Below are positions 1-9,526 of a stretch of DNA of 64,000 bases, piece after piece (positions within the stretch are counted from its first letter, which is position 1; every line of letters begins with the position of its first letter). Below the pieces are notes generated by a model, which worked only from the letters and a program-made list of their open reading frames with translations, did no database searches and was not told the origin of the DNA. The position numbers and the translations under genes are program-made. Source of the DNA: Effusibacillus dendaii (GTDB lineage: Bacteria > Bacillota > Bacilli > Tumebacillales > Effusibacillaceae); NCBI RefSeq assembly GCF_015097055.1, contig NZ_AP023366.1, positions 372,001 to 436,000 on the forward strand, read 5' to 3'.

Positions 1-573
1 GCCGGTATTGACTATATCGGATTCGTGTTTGCCGAGAGTAAAAGACGGGTCACTGCGGAGCAGGTTGCCGATTTGTGCGCAGGCGTTCAAACACCCAAGC
101 GGATTGGCGTGTTTGTCAACGCAACGCTTCGCGAATTGCTGACGATCGGCGAGCAGGCCGGATTAGACGGTTTTCAACTGCACGGTGACGAATCACCCGA
201 TTTTTGCCGGGAACTGCGGGCTGCATCAGGCAAACCGGTCTGGAAATCCTGGTCCGTCAAATCGGATGGGACGGACGGGCAGATCGCCGATTTTCAAACG
301 GCGGTGGATGCGGTTCTGCTTGACACCTACCAGCCAGGCGCAAAAGGAGGCACCGGCCAGACTTTCGATTGGCAGGCGATTGATCGTTTTCGGGAACTGC
401 TGCCAAATATCCCGATTTTGGTGGCGGGCGGCCTGTCTGCCCAGAATGTGGGAGAGCTTGTGAAAAACTACCGTCCTTACGGCGTGGACGTTTCATCCGG
501 TGTGGAAACAGACGGTGTGAAAGATATTGAGAAAATGAACTTGTTTATACAGAAGGTGAGGGAGCAAAGCTGA
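1..573 (+). CDS. trpF: Phosphoribosylanthranilate isomerase (5'-truncated by window edge)
   Basis: TrpF isomerises phosphoribosylanthranilate to CdRP in tryptophan synthesis. The reading frame is open from base 1. The family signature GFVFA-x-SKRxV spans the GTG at 25, so that GTG is an internal valine and the true start lies upstream of the window. The catalytic cysteine (KICG region) is therefore not visible. The catalytic aspartate sits in [15 protein letters not shown] at about visible residue 108, and the phosphate-binding GGL and DVSSGVE segments are present near the C-terminus. About 190 residues are visible of the usual 200-210. The stop overlaps the trpB start by one base (TGATG), which implies translational coupling in a trp operon. 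Confidence 0.95.
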   Translation, partial: AGIDYIGFVFAESKRRVTAEQVADLCAGVQTPKRIGVFVNATLRELLTIGEQAGLDGFQLHGDESPDFCRELRAASGKPVWKSWSVKSDGTDGQIADFQTAVDAVLLDTYQPGAKGGTGQTFDWQAIDRFRELLPNIPILVAGGLSAQNVGELVKNYRPYGVDVSSGVETDGVKDIEKMNLFIQKVREQS

Positions 574-1760
574 TGTATCCGGATAATAAGGGACGATTCG
601 GCAAATTCGGCGGCAAGTTTGTGCCGGAAACGTTGATGAACGCGCTTGACCAGTTGGAACAGGATTATTACAAATACCGGCAGGATCCGAATTTTCAGCG
701 GGAATTGCAGGAATTGCTGACCGAGTATGCGGGCCGTTCGACTCCGCTTTACTTCGCCAAACACCTGACGGAAAAATTGGGTGGCGCAAAAATTTACTTG
801 AAACGGGAAGATTTGAACCATACGGGTGCCCATAAAATCAACAATACGTTAGGGCAAGGGCTGCTTGCCAAATATACAGGCAAGAAAAAAGTGATTGCCG
901 AAACAGGAGCGGGCCAGCATGGTGTGGCATCAGCAACGATCGCAGCTTTGCTGGGCCTGGAATGTACTGTTTTTATGGGTGAAGAAGACATTAAACGGCA
1001 AGAACTGAACGTGTTTCGCATGAAGCTGTTGGGCGCGAGCGTGGTGCCCGCCGTATCCGGCACCCGTACGCTGAAGGATGCAACAAATGAAGCGATTCGC
1101 CACTGGGTGGAACATGTCGAAGACACATTCTACATTATCGGTTCGGTCGTTGGACCGCACCCCTATCCGATGATGGTGCGGGATTTCCAGCGTATTATTG
1201 GCGACGAAACACGCCAGCAATATTTAGAGAAAGAGGGCCGTTTGCCGGATGAAATCGTTGCCTGTGTAGGGGGCGGTTCGAATGCGATGGGGATTTTTTA
1301 TCCGTTTATTGAGGACGCATCTGTGAAGCTGACAGGCGTCGAGGCGGCCGGTGAAGGGGTGGATACGGAGCGGCATGCCGCTTCTATCACGAAAGGCAGA
1401 CCGGGCGTCATTCACGGGGCGTTGACGATGCTTCTGCAGGATCAATATGGGCAGGTGTTGCCTGCTCACTCCATCTCGGCTGGGCTTGATTATCCGGGGG
1501 TCGGGCCGGAGCATGCGCATTTGGCTGACTCCAACAGGGCTCAATACGTGTCGGTCACAGATCAGGAAGCATTGCAAGCGCTGCAGGAATTGGCCTACGT
1601 TGAGGGAATTATTCCGGCGCTGGAGTCGGCACATGCGGTGGCTCATGTGCTGAAAATCGCTCCTGCATTGCCGAAAGACTACGGTATCGTGATCTGCTTG
1701 TCTGGGCGCGGCGACAAAGATATGCAGAGCGTGATGGGCTATTTGGGGGTGGAGAAATGA
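573..1760 (+). CDS. trpB: Tryptophan synthase beta chain
   Basis: The PLP-dependent beta subunit condenses indole with serine in the cytoplasmic alpha2beta2 complex. The protein has 395 residues, the normal length. It begins [13 protein letters not shown], a typical TrpB start. The PLP lysine is K88 in HTGAHKINN, and the cofactor phosphate loop GGGSNAMG lies near residue 230. The start codon shares one base with the trpF stop, and trpA starts four bases before its end (ATGA), so trpFBA is one coupled unit. I see no sign of damage. Confidence 0.98.
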   Translation: MYPDNKGRFGKFGGKFVPETLMNALDQLEQDYYKYRQDPNFQRELQELLTEYAGRSTPLYFAKHLTEKLGGAKIYLKREDLNHTGAHKINNTLGQGLLAKYTGKKKVIAETGAGQHGVASATIAALLGLECTVFMGEEDIKRQELNVFRMKLLGASVVPAVSGTRTLKDATNEAIRHWVEHVEDTFYIIGSVVGPHPYPMMVRDFQRIIGDETRQQYLEKEGRLPDEIVACVGGGSNAMGIFYPFIEDASVKLTGVEAAGEGVDTERHAASITKGRPGVIHGALTMLLQDQYGQVLPAHSISAGLDYPGVGPEHAHLADSNRAQYVSVTDQEALQALQELAYVEGIIPALESAHAVAHVLKIAPALPKDYGIVICLSGRGDKDMQSVMGYLGVEK

Positions 1761-2581
1761 GCCGCATCGAAACGGTTTTCGCTGAATTGAAAGCAAAGGG
1801 GGAAAAGGCGTTCATTCCGTTCATTACGGTGGGCGACCCTAGTTTGGAATGGACAGAACGCCTGGTCCGCGATATGGAACAAGCGGGCGCCGATATTATC
1901 GAGTTGGGCATTCCTTATTCCGATCCGTTGGCGGACGGACCCGTTATTCAGGAGGCGGCACTGCGATCGCTTGCAAACGGCACCACAATGGAGGACGCGT
2001 TCTCGCTTGTAGCCCGTTTGCGGCAAGCGGGTGTAAAACTTCCCTTGATCCTGTTTACCTATGTAAATCCTGTCATGCAATGGGGAATCGAACGTTTTTT
2101 TGAAACCGCAAAACAAAACGGAGCAGACGGTGTTATCATTCCTGATTTGCCGCATGAAGAAAGTCTGGAGGCAAAACAGGCGGCAGCCAGATACGGTATT
2201 GACCTGGTGCCGTTGGTAGCTCCTACCAGTCAACAACGGATTGCCCAAATTGTGAAAGAAGCGAGCGGATTTGTTTACTGTGTGTCGTCACTGGGCGTAA
2301 CCGGCGTGCGCAACGAGTTGTCAGAAGGCTTGTCCGCTTTTGTAACGGACGTGCGTTCAGCTGCGACGGTGCCAGTGGCAGTCGGGTTCGGTGTCAGTAC
2401 GCCGGAACAGGCGGCTGTGATTCGTGAATTCGCGGACGGCGTAATTGTGGGTTCCGCCATTATTCGGCGCATCCAACCGCTGGCAGATGCAATCGCGAAA
2501 TGTGAGCAAGCGGAGATTGATAAAGCATATCAGGCTGTAATAGATTTTGTTGCATCGTTAAAGGAGCCGCTTCGGGGATGA
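1757..2581 (+). CDS. trpA: Tryptophan synthase alpha chain
   Basis: The alpha subunit cleaves indole-3-glycerol phosphate to indole and glyceraldehyde 3-phosphate and channels indole to TrpB. It is a 274-residue TIM barrel. The catalytic acids are E49 (in [11 protein letters not shown]) and D60 (in LADGP). The phosphate-binding GFGVSTPEQ and GVIVGSAI segments are present. It starts in an ATGA overlap with trpB, and tyrA starts in another ATGA overlap at its end, so the tryptophan operon is fused directly to tyrosine and shikimate genes, as in the B. subtilis aromatic supraoperon (without hisC here). Confidence 0.98.
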   Translation: MSRIETVFAELKAKGEKAFIPFITVGDPSLEWTERLVRDMEQAGADIIELGIPYSDPLADGPVIQEAALRSLANGTTMEDAFSLVARLRQAGVKLPLILFTYVNPVMQWGIERFFETAKQNGADGVIIPDLPHEESLEAKQAAARYGIDLVPLVAPTSQQRIAQIVKEASGFVYCVSSLGVTGVRNELSEGLSAFVTDVRSAATVPVAVGFGVSTPEQAAVIREFADGVIVGSAIIRRIQPLADAIAKCEQAEIDKAYQAVIDFVASLKEPLRG

Positions 2582-3687
2582 TTCATTTTAACAAAATTGC
2601 GATTGTGGGCTGCGGATTAATCGGCGGCTCACTGGCGCTTTCACTTCGCTTACACGGGGTATCAAACCAGATTCATGCGGTGGATGTGGACCGGCAGGGT
2701 CTGCAGCAGGCGCTTTCTCTTGGCGTTATCGATCATGCGGCAGACAGTTTGGAAGAGTTGGTAACGGATGCCGATCTTATTATATTGGCAGTACCGGTGC
2801 AGCAGGCAATCAGTTTGTTGGAAAAACTGGCCGAGCTGCCTCTCAAAAAAGGATGCATTGTGACCGACGCAGCCAGTACGAAAAAGGAGATTTGTGAATT
2901 TGCCCACAATCGCATGCCGGAAGGGATTTCTTTTATCGGTGGGCATCCGATGGCCGGTTCCGAACGGACGGGAGTTCTCGCGGCAAGCCCCAGACTGTTT
3001 GAAAATGCGGTCTATGTTTTGACGCCGTCTCCTGGCCAGGACCCGATTGCCGTGGAAACGCTCCGTAAAACGTTTGAACAGATTCGAGCCCATGTCCTTT
3101 TCATGGATCCGCTTGAACATGACCGGATTACGGCGGCAGTCAGTCACGTTCCACACCTGGTGGCAGGACTTTTGGTCGATCAGGTGGCCGATTTGGATCT
3201 TGAAAATCGGCTCTACAGTCAGCTGGCGGCAGGCGGCTTTCGCGATGTTACCCGTATCGCATCGGGGAGTCCGGTGATGTGGCGGGATATTGTTCTCACC
3301 AATAAAGAGCCGATTTTGCAGCTGTTAAAAGACTGGAATCACCGGGTTGCACAGTGGATCGAATGGATCGAATCGACAGATGTGGCAAACATGGAATCGT
3401 TTTTTACGAGGACGAGAGACTGGCGGGATGCGTTGCCGGCGAAAGCGAAAGGCGCTGCCGCCAATTATTATGAGATCGCGCTGGATGTGGAAGACAAACC
3501 GGGTATTATTGCAAACGTTACTACCGTTCTCGGCCAGCATCAGATCAATTTGCGAAATATTACGATCCTGGAGAACCGCGAAGAGATCAACGGTCAGCTG
3601 CTGTTGTCGTTTGCCTCCTGCAGCGAACAGGGGGAGGCGTTGCGCGTACTGCAGGAGCTTGGCTACAAAGTATTTGCCCTTGAATGA
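2578..3687 (+). CDS. tyrA: Prephenate dehydrogenase with C-terminal ACT domain
   Basis: TyrA oxidatively decarboxylates prephenate to 4-hydroxyphenylpyruvate for tyrosine synthesis. The N-terminal Rossmann domain shows the dinucleotide-binding GCGLIGGS at 11-18. The conserved active-site histidine is H123 in GGHPMAGSE, followed by the helical dehydrogenase domain. Residues about 295-369 form an ACT domain (YYEIALDVEDKPGIIANVTT), the usual site of feedback control by aromatic amino acids in Bacillota TyrA. Length 369. The start overlaps the trpA stop by four bases. Confidence 0.96.
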   Translation: MIHFNKIAIVGCGLIGGSLALSLRLHGVSNQIHAVDVDRQGLQQALSLGVIDHAADSLEELVTDADLIILAVPVQQAISLLEKLAELPLKKGCIVTDAASTKKEICEFAHNRMPEGISFIGGHPMAGSERTGVLAASPRLFENAVYVLTPSPGQDPIAVETLRKTFEQIRAHVLFMDPLEHDRITAAVSHVPHLVAGLLVDQVADLDLENRLYSQLAAGGFRDVTRIASGSPVMWRDIVLTNKEPILQLLKDWNHRVAQWIEWIESTDVANMESFFTRTRDWRDALPAKAKGAAANYYEIALDVEDKPGIIANVTTVLGQHQINLRNITILENREEINGQLLLSFASCSEQGEALRVLQELGYKVFALE

Positions 3688-3722
3688 AAGAGGCATGTCG
3701 GATGGGGAGTGGAAAGGCATAC

Positions 3723-5024
3723 ATGGACAATCAAATTTTAAAAATCGAACCGGTTCACAAACCGCTCAACGCTACCGTTGAAATTCCCGGATCGAAAAGC
3801 ATTACAAACCGCGCCTTGTTGATTGCCGCTTTGGCGGAAGGCAGAAGTGTTTTGCGCAATGTATTGTTTAGTGATGACAGCCATTATTTCATGCGTTGTC
3901 TGCAGACAATCGGCTATCAACTGGAGATTGACGAAACAAGCCGAACTGTGGCTGTAACGGGAACCGGCGGTCAAATCCCGAAACACGAGGGCTTGCTGGA
4001 ACTTTTTGTTGGCAATGCCGGAACGGCGGCACGATTTCTGACCGCTTTCGTTTCTTTGGCGGAGCAGGGCTCTTTCCGAATCGATGGCATCCCCCGCATG
4101 CGGCAGCGGCCGATTCAGGATTTGATCGACGCGTTGCAGACGTTGGGTGTTCGAATCGAATCGGAGCAGCAAACCGGCTGCCCGCCTGTACGAATCGAAG
4201 CGAAGGGACTGCAAGGGGGCCGCGTTTCGATTCCAGGAAACAAAAGCTCACAATATTTATCTGCCATTTTGTTAACCGCCCCTTACGCGAAAAATCCGGT
4301 TGATATTGAAGTCAGCGGCGAACTGTTGTCCGCACCGTATATTGACATGACGAAACGGATGATGGAACAATTCGGCGTGCATGTCGAGCGGACAGGCAAC
4401 GCATCGTACCGCGTCAGCAACCAGATGTATCAGAGACGTGAATATATCATTGAACCGGATGCATCGGGCGCTTCTTATTTTTTGGCAGCTCCGGCGATTG
4501 CAGGAGGAAAAGTGAAAATCACGAATCTGACGCAAAATTCGTTGCAGGGCGACGCCAAGTTTGCCGGTTTATTGGAACAGATGGGCTGCACAGTTCGCTG
4601 GGGAGCCGATTTTATTGAAGTGGAAAAAAAGGACGGACAGGTGTTAACCGGGATTGATGTCGATCTTAACGAAATGTCCGATACGACGATGACGCTGGCT
4701 GCAGTAGCTCCTTTTGCTTCGTCCCCCACTACGATCCGGAACATTGGCCATATCCGCATTAAAGAGACAGATCGCATACATGCGGTGGTTACCGAACTTC
4801 GCAAGTTGGGCGTAACAGTTGAAGAGTGGGAAGACGGAATGCGAATTGAACCGGCTAAGCAGTTGACACCTGCGGCAATCGATACGTACGACGATCATCG
4901 GATGGCGATGGCTTTTTCCTTGTTTGGATTGACAATAGAAGGACTGGAAATCAAAGATCCCGGCTGTGTTTCAAAGACATTTCCCAACTTTTTTGACGTA
5001 TTTGCGGATATGTGCAAACAGTGA
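3723..5024 (+). CDS. aroA: 3-phosphoshikimate 1-carboxyvinyltransferase (EPSP synthase)
   Basis: It transfers enolpyruvyl from PEP to shikimate 3-phosphate, the sixth shikimate step. The N-terminal motif IPGSKSITNRALLIAALA, the LFVGNAGTAARFL loop and the PRMRQRPI segment are diagnostic, as is the C-terminal DDHRMAMAFS. Three in-frame ATGs exist: 3684 (overlapping the tyrA stop, no ribosome binding site), 3702 (AAGAGG eight bases upstream) and 3723 (GGAAAGG five bases upstream). I chose 3723 because it gives 433 residues and the usual short tail before IEPV. 3702 is a real alternative. It ends the aromatic gene block. Confidence 0.95.
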   Translation: MDNQILKIEPVHKPLNATVEIPGSKSITNRALLIAALAEGRSVLRNVLFSDDSHYFMRCLQTIGYQLEIDETSRTVAVTGTGGQIPKHEGLLELFVGNAGTAARFLTAFVSLAEQGSFRIDGIPRMRQRPIQDLIDALQTLGVRIESEQQTGCPPVRIEAKGLQGGRVSIPGNKSSQYLSAILLTAPYAKNPVDIEVSGELLSAPYIDMTKRMMEQFGVHVERTGNASYRVSNQMYQRREYIIEPDASGASYFLAAPAIAGGKVKITNLTQNSLQGDAKFAGLLEQMGCTVRWGADFIEVEKKDGQVLTGIDVDLNEMSDTTMTLAAVAPFASSPTTIRNIGHIRIKETDRIHAVVTELRKLGVTVEEWEDGMRIEPAKQLTPAAIDTYDDHRMAMAFSLFGLTIEGLEIKDPGCVSKTFPNFFDVFADMCKQ

Positions 5025-5089
5025 TCTAAAACGGTGATCGACTAGGAATTTTTCTAACGAATTGACTTTTCTAAATTGTGAAAAAATAG

Positions 5090-5119
5090 TTGACAGACTT
5101 TCTGGTCGTCCGGTATTAT
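5090..5119 (+). promoter_or_regulatory. Sigma-A-type promoter
   Basis: TTGACA (5090-5095) is followed after 18 bases by TATTAT (5114-5119) and would start transcription near 5126. It lies between aroA and the membrane protein gene at 5290. A weak terminator-like hairpin sits about 40 bases downstream of the predicted start. Confidence 0.65.
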
Positions 5120-5125
5120 AAAGTT

Positions 5126-5189
5126 GTAAGACTTGAGTTCTGGTTTCTCTCCACTCCTATCTTTTCCGCTCTTATGGGCGGACTTTTTT
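5126..5189 (+). ncRNA. Short leader or small RNA ending in a weak terminator hairpin
   Basis: The transcript expected from the promoter at 5090 is about 65 bases, pyrimidine-rich in the middle. It ends in TCCGC (5165-5169), an eight-base loop, GCGGA (5178-5182) and six T residues. The stem is only five pairs, so termination may be partial and read into the gene at 5290. I recognise no known riboswitch or T-box element. Whether it is a regulatory leader or an independent small RNA cannot be told from sequence. Confidence 0.35.
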
Positions 5190-5289
5190 ATGTATCGTTC
5201 TATCATGTTCCGCAAGATTTACTCATACACTTGTCTTAAAGGAAATAGGACAAAGTACGCATTGCCTATACATTACAAGGAGGGGGAGC

Positions 5290-5820
5290 ATGGGTAGTCG
5301 CGGTTTATTCTGGCAAGCGTTCGGAGCGCAGTTTGTAATTTGCGGCTGGATTCTCCTCAAAATTTTTTTGCTTCCCTATTTAATATACAAATGGCTTGGC
5401 GCGTCTCCGTTGGCATCCAAAATCGGTGATCTGTCCGTGTTGGCGCTCGGCACACTGGCAGCTGTAACCATGGCGTTCATTGGTTATCTGCACGCGAGTC
5501 GGTTCGGGCAGGATTCGATCGTCAAAACAGCTTTAGTCTCGACCGGGCTGGTACATATCCCATTGTTTCTGTTTCTTTTATATAAATGGGTGTTTGGCAG
5601 TGCCTGGGACACCTATTGGACTCTTTATTTGTCAGGCTGGCTATCGATTGTTACACATCCGATGATACTGGTTGGATTTTACGGCAAATGGGTCGATCTG
5701 ATCGGCACCATTCTGTTGTGCGGCTGTTATCTGACCGGAATCTGGATGTATTATGACGACCATAAGGATTTCACAGTCAGACGAATCCCTTCTGAACGCC
5801 GATTTCAAAGCCGTCCGTAA
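5290..5820 (+). CDS. Multi-pass membrane protein of unknown function
   Basis: I do not recognise the family. The 176-residue product has about five hydrophobic segments (roughly 12-32, 46-66, 80-101, 108-127, 134-156), a positively charged C-terminal tail (RRIPSERRFQSR) and no obvious catalytic motif. The ATG follows a strong AAGGAGGGGG site. The gene stands alone between a leader-like region and a clear terminator, so it is probably monocistronic. Loop residues such as H69, W112 and W118 could matter, but no transporter signature is visible. Confidence 0.75.
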   Translation: MGSRGLFWQAFGAQFVICGWILLKIFLLPYLIYKWLGASPLASKIGDLSVLALGTLAAVTMAFIGYLHASRFGQDSIVKTALVSTGLVHIPLFLFLLYKWVFGSAWDTYWTLYLSGWLSIVTHPMILVGFYGKWVDLIGTILLCGCYLTGIWMYYDDHKDFTVRRIPSERRFQSRP

Positions 5821-5843
5821 ATAACCGAATGAATGCAAGAAGA

Positions 5844-5870
5844 GAATCGCGTAGAGCGGTTCTTTTTTTT
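5844..5870 (+). terminator. Rho-independent terminator after the membrane protein gene
   Basis: GAATCGC (5844-5850) pairs with GCGGTTC (5856-5862), one G-U pair, five-base loop, followed by eight T residues. Confidence 0.85.
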
Positions 5871-5885
5871 CTGCCTTTGTAAATA

Positions 5886-5970
5886 GCTTTGCGCTGAGGA
5901 GACAGGACTGCCATCTGCACGGCACATGCATAAACGGCTCTCTTACCGTGTGACCGAAACCCTGTCTCCT
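5886..5970. repeat. Inverted repeat in a non-coding gap, related to a motif at 16981
   Basis: AGGAGACAGG at 5897-5906 is inverted exactly as CCTGTCTCCT at 5961-5970, 54 bases apart. The 21 bases at 5886-5906 closely match the reverse complement of 16981-17000. The rest of the 5871-6135 gap contains no coding region I can support. Upstream in-frame codons of the helicase run through it but lack a ribosome binding site. Confidence 0.45.
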
Positions 5971-6135
5971 TCGACGTTAGCTTTCACGCAGTGCGGACCT
6001 TACACGTTACGAAATGCGTTTTCTAGCCCCGATGCTAAGCGGAGAGCGGATGCGTCTGCTTCACGCTACATTTGCATGAAAAGTGTGGCGCGACAAATAC
6101 TATACTTGCCAAAATTTGTACGAGGAGGGGCAACC

Positions 6136-7818
6136 GTGACCGTCGGCAAACCGTTGATTGTGCAAAGTGACCTCACGCTCTTGTTGGAAGTAAACAACCC
6201 TTTTTTTGAAACGGTTCGCGATATGATTCTGCGATTTGCCGAGCTGGTAAAAAGCCCGGAGCACTTCCATACGTATCGAATTACCCGGATTTCCCTATGG
6301 AACGCGTCGACAGCAGGCGTGTCTGCCGAATTTATTCTGCAAACGATGAGAACCTACAGCCGCTATCCGATTCCGCTTAACGTACAGACGTTTATTGTCG
6401 AGGAAACGGGAAAATATGGCCGGGTGGTGCTGGAAAAGAGGAACGGGCAAACGGTTTTGACAGGGGATCCCGAGTTGGTTAAGGTAATCGGGCAGCTTCC
6501 AGCAATCCGCAAGCTGGTAAGCAACCACGACAGCGAATCCCTTTTGGTAAAAGAATCGATGCGGGGAGAAGTGAAACGGCTGTTGGCCAAGCACGGATAC
6601 CCCGTAAAGGATTTGTTGGGATATGTGCAAGGTGAATATTTGCATGTGAAACTGAAGGAACATTTGACGGATGACAGGCGTTTCTCCCTGCGGCCCTATC
6701 AAATGGAAGCGGTAAATGCATTTCTGTCCGGCGGCGACGAAGGGGGATCCGGTGTGGTAGTTTTGCCATGTGGAGCGGGGAAAACCGTAGTTGGCATAGC
6801 CGCCATGGCTGCGGTCAAACAGCACACGCTAATACTGGTTCCCAATGTGGTGGCCGTTCACCAATGGCGGCGTGAAATTTTGGATAAGTGCGAAATTCCT
6901 TCCGACTGGGTCGGCGAATATACGACAGACGGCAAACAGATAAAACCGGTCCTCATCACCACGTATCAAATGTTGACCTATCAGAAAAGCAATCGGTTTC
7001 CCCACTATGAGCGGTTGAACGAAGGAAAATGGGGCCTTATCGTGTATGACGAAGTACATCTGCTGCCAGCGCCTGTCTTTCGATTGACAGCCGACTTGCA
7101 GGGCACCAGGCGGCTCGGATTGACCGCCACATTGGTTCGCGAGGATGGTACTGAAACAGAAGTGTTTTCGATGATTGGCCCGAAAAAATACGATCTGCCC
7201 TGGAAGCAGTTGGAGCAGCAGGGGTGGATTGCGGAAACCGTTTGTTTTGAAGTAGCCGTGCCGTTTGACGAAACAACTCGTACCCGATATTTGTCAGCCG
7301 CAGAGCGGCAAAAATATCGGATTGCGGCAGAAAATCCGAACAAACTTGCGACGATTCGGTCGTTGCTTCGTTTGCATCAGAAAGATCGGGTACTGATTAT
7401 CGGGCAGTACCTGGATCAATTGATGCAAGTGGCGGCAGACCTAAACGTCCCCTGCATTTCCGGCCAGACACCGACCAAAAAAAGGGAAGATCTCTATGAA
7501 AAGTTTCGATCCGGAGAACTTTCCACACTGGTCGTTTCCAAAGTGGCCAATTTGGCGGTCGATCTGCCGGATGCCAATGTTGCTATTCAAATATCCGGTT
7601 CCTACGGTTCCCGACAGGAAGAAGCGCAGCGTCTGGGGCGTTTGCTTCGGCCCAACCGGGATGGAGGCCGGTCCAGCTTCTACACGATTGTGACCAGAGA
7701 CAGTTATGAACAGGAACGCGCTATGCACCGGCAGCTTTTTTTAATTGAGCAGGGTTATGAATACCAGTGGATCAACGCGGAAGAATCGTTCGACTTTACC
7801 GGAGGTGCAGTGAGATGA
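6136..7818 (+). CDS. XPB-family SF2 DNA helicase
   Basis: This is an ATP-dependent 3'-5' DNA helicase or translocase of the bacterial XPB/Rad25 type. An N-terminal domain of about 180 residues precedes the two RecA folds. Walker A is GAGKT with K216, the Walker B box is DEVH at 305-308, and motif VI is QRLGR at 498-502. The tripeptide RED at 335-337 (LVREDGTE) is the XPB hallmark. The GTG at 6136 follows a strong GAGGAGGGG site. The frame stays open back to 5926, but nothing upstream looks like protein of this family. The stop overlaps the ATG of the next gene (ATGA), so the two are coupled. A role in repair or transcription-coupled processes is inferred from the family. Confidence 0.9.
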   Translation: MTVGKPLIVQSDLTLLLEVNNPFFETVRDMILRFAELVKSPEHFHTYRITRISLWNASTAGVSAEFILQTMRTYSRYPIPLNVQTFIVEETGKYGRVVLEKRNGQTVLTGDPELVKVIGQLPAIRKLVSNHDSESLLVKESMRGEVKRLLAKHGYPVKDLLGYVQGEYLHVKLKEHLTDDRRFSLRPYQMEAVNAFLSGGDEGGSGVVVLPCGAGKTVVGIAAMAAVKQHTLILVPNVVAVHQWRREILDKCEIPSDWVGEYTTDGKQIKPVLITTYQMLTYQKSNRFPHYERLNEGKWGLIVYDEVHLLPAPVFRLTADLQGTRRLGLTATLVREDGTETEVFSMIGPKKYDLPWKQLEQQGWIAETVCFEVAVPFDETTRTRYLSAAERQKYRIAAENPNKLATIRSLLRLHQKDRVLIIGQYLDQLMQVAADLNVPCISGQTPTKKREDLYEKFRSGELSTLVVSKVANLAVDLPDANVAIQISGSYGSRQEEAQRLGRLLRPNRDGGRSSFYTIVTRDSYEQERAMHRQLFLIEQGYEYQWINAEESFDFTGGAVR

Positions 7819-9221
7819 GGTTAAGCGAATGCCTGAATCTGTCCGATATCGACGCGCTCCGCAAAATCGCGGAAACTTACGAATTTGATTGTCACCGGAG
7901 TTCAAAAAATTCCCTCATGCAAGCGATTATGACGCATTTTTACAATCGTACTTTTATTGAGGAGCATGTAGTCGACATCTGCAGCGAAGAATATCGGGAA
8001 ACATTGCTGCAAATTACGATGGACAGACGGCAATCGTTTTCCAAAGAAGAACTGCATGCGTTGGTAAAACGCGCGATTGCGAACAAGACGGAAAAAGATG
8101 CTGCATGCGACCAACAGCTGATTAACCAACTGTTGCGGGAGGGATGGCTCTATCGTCTGTCCAACAGAGGCGGCCACAATGCCTATGTGGTGCCGGAAGA
8201 CGTACTGAAGAAACTGCAGGAATTTATCACGCGTCAATTGCAGACGCAGTTGGAGTTTGCTGATTCGCCACCCGTTGTTTACCGGTATGATGAATTTGCG
8301 ATTATACGGGATATGGCTCAGTTCCTTTCATTTGTCAAGAAACAGGATATAAAACTGACACAGGATGGCGTTATTTTTAAACGTCAACTGCAAACGCTGT
8401 TGGATACGTTTGAAATGAAGGAGGAACTGCAGGGAAAAGGTTGGAGATTCGGTTACGGTAGAAGGTTCCATGATTATCCGGACCGGTTTGCACTTTTCTA
8501 TGATTATTGTTACAGCCGCGGCTTGATTGAGGAACATCCGGAAGGAAACTTGCTGCTAACGGACGCTGCCGAAGATTGGTTGAACCGGACAAACAAGGAC
8601 AAGCTCGTCGATTTGTTTAAGTTTTGGCGGCTCTTGTACCGCAGACCGATCCCGCGGCTTCCGTTTGTTGTCACTGCGTTGGCGCGGGCGGTGCAGTCCA
8701 ACTGGACTTTTGTGCGGTCTGTCAATCGGCTGCTGGCTCCTTATGTGAGCGAGTATTATTACGACAGTCAAGAGCAGGTCATGGAGAAACGGATCTACCA
8801 GATGATGGTGAACTTGGGGCTGCTTTGTTACGGGAAGACGGCTGATGGGAGGGATGTCGTCAAATTGTCCGAATTAGGAAGCGAACTGCTGCTCATGGAA
8901 AATATGGCGGAAGAGTCTGACGGTTCCGCATATGAACAGGAAACGGCTCTCGTCATCCATCCGAATTTTGACATTCTGTTGCCGACAGTGGAGGCTGGCC
9001 GTATGGTCTGGGAATTAAACCAGTTTAGCGAACTGATTCGAGCCGATCTGATGAGAGTCTACCGAATCACCAAACAAAGCGTCGGCCATGCATTTAAAAA
9101 CGGTTGGACAGCGGAGACGATCATTCAGTTCCTGAATCGACATTCGGGAGATCTGGTGCCGTCAAATGTAAAAAGGATGATTCAATTTTGGAGTGAGGAG
9201 TATCAAAGACACTCGAACTGA
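7815..9221 (+). CDS. XPB-partner protein with helicase-associated C-terminal domain
   Basis: This 468-residue protein is translationally coupled to the XPB helicase. The ATG at 7815 overlaps the helicase stop and follows GGAGGTG eight bases upstream. It has no Walker motifs. The N-terminus (SECLNLSDIDALRKIAETY) and the long helical, winged-helix-like middle resemble the family annotated as helicase-conserved C-terminal or XPB/Ssl2-like domain proteins. The C-terminal third has LVIHPNFDILLP and SELIRADLMRVYRITKQSV, which is typical of those proteins. A non-enzymatic cofactor role that controls the helicase, analogous to archaeal Bax1, is inference. Confidence 0.75.
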   Translation: MRLSECLNLSDIDALRKIAETYEFDCHRSSKNSLMQAIMTHFYNRTFIEEHVVDICSEEYRETLLQITMDRRQSFSKEELHALVKRAIANKTEKDAACDQQLINQLLREGWLYRLSNRGGHNAYVVPEDVLKKLQEFITRQLQTQLEFADSPPVVYRYDEFAIIRDMAQFLSFVKKQDIKLTQDGVIFKRQLQTLLDTFEMKEELQGKGWRFGYGRRFHDYPDRFALFYDYCYSRGLIEEHPEGNLLLTDAAEDWLNRTNKDKLVDLFKFWRLLYRRPIPRLPFVVTALARAVQSNWTFVRSVNRLLAPYVSEYYYDSQEQVMEKRIYQMMVNLGLLCYGKTADGRDVVKLSELGSELLLMENMAEESDGSAYEQETALVIHPNFDILLPTVEAGRMVWELNQFSELIRADLMRVYRITKQSVGHAFKNGWTAETIIQFLNRHSGDLVPSNVKRMIQFWSEEYQRHSN

Positions 9222-9253
9222 TCGGCTGTTTCAGAACAATCGATAAGGGATCA

Positions 9254-9287
9254 AACCCGGCGGCGACTGCTGCCGGGTTGTTTTTTT
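9254..9287 (+). terminator. Rho-independent terminator after the helicase pair
   Basis: AACCCGGCGGC (9254-9264), loop GACT, GCTGCCGGGTT (9269-9279), then G and seven T residues. The following 9290-9526 stretch is A/T-rich and holds a possible TATAAT at 9432, but no convincing -35 and no gene. Confidence 0.9.
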
Positions 9288-9526
9288 CCTGATGTTTCCC
9301 TCTGGTCATACACAAAAGGAATAGAGTAAAATAAATGTAACCGGAATGAACCTGTTAAATGTGACATATTTCTATAAATTTCTACAAAATTTTGACCGAA
9401 AAAAAGAGGAAAACATAACGCTTTCGCCGAATATAATATTTCAAAGAATATTCCTAAAGTTTGGTGAAGGTTTTGTAAAAAGTGTGGCTGTCAATTCCTC
9501 AGGTCATAGGTAAGGAGGGAACGGCG

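Noticed and set aside
5926-6135. In-frame extension of the XPB helicase to 5926
   Set aside because: No ribosome binding site, low-complexity composition, and a strong GAGGAGGGG site directly before GTG 6136.
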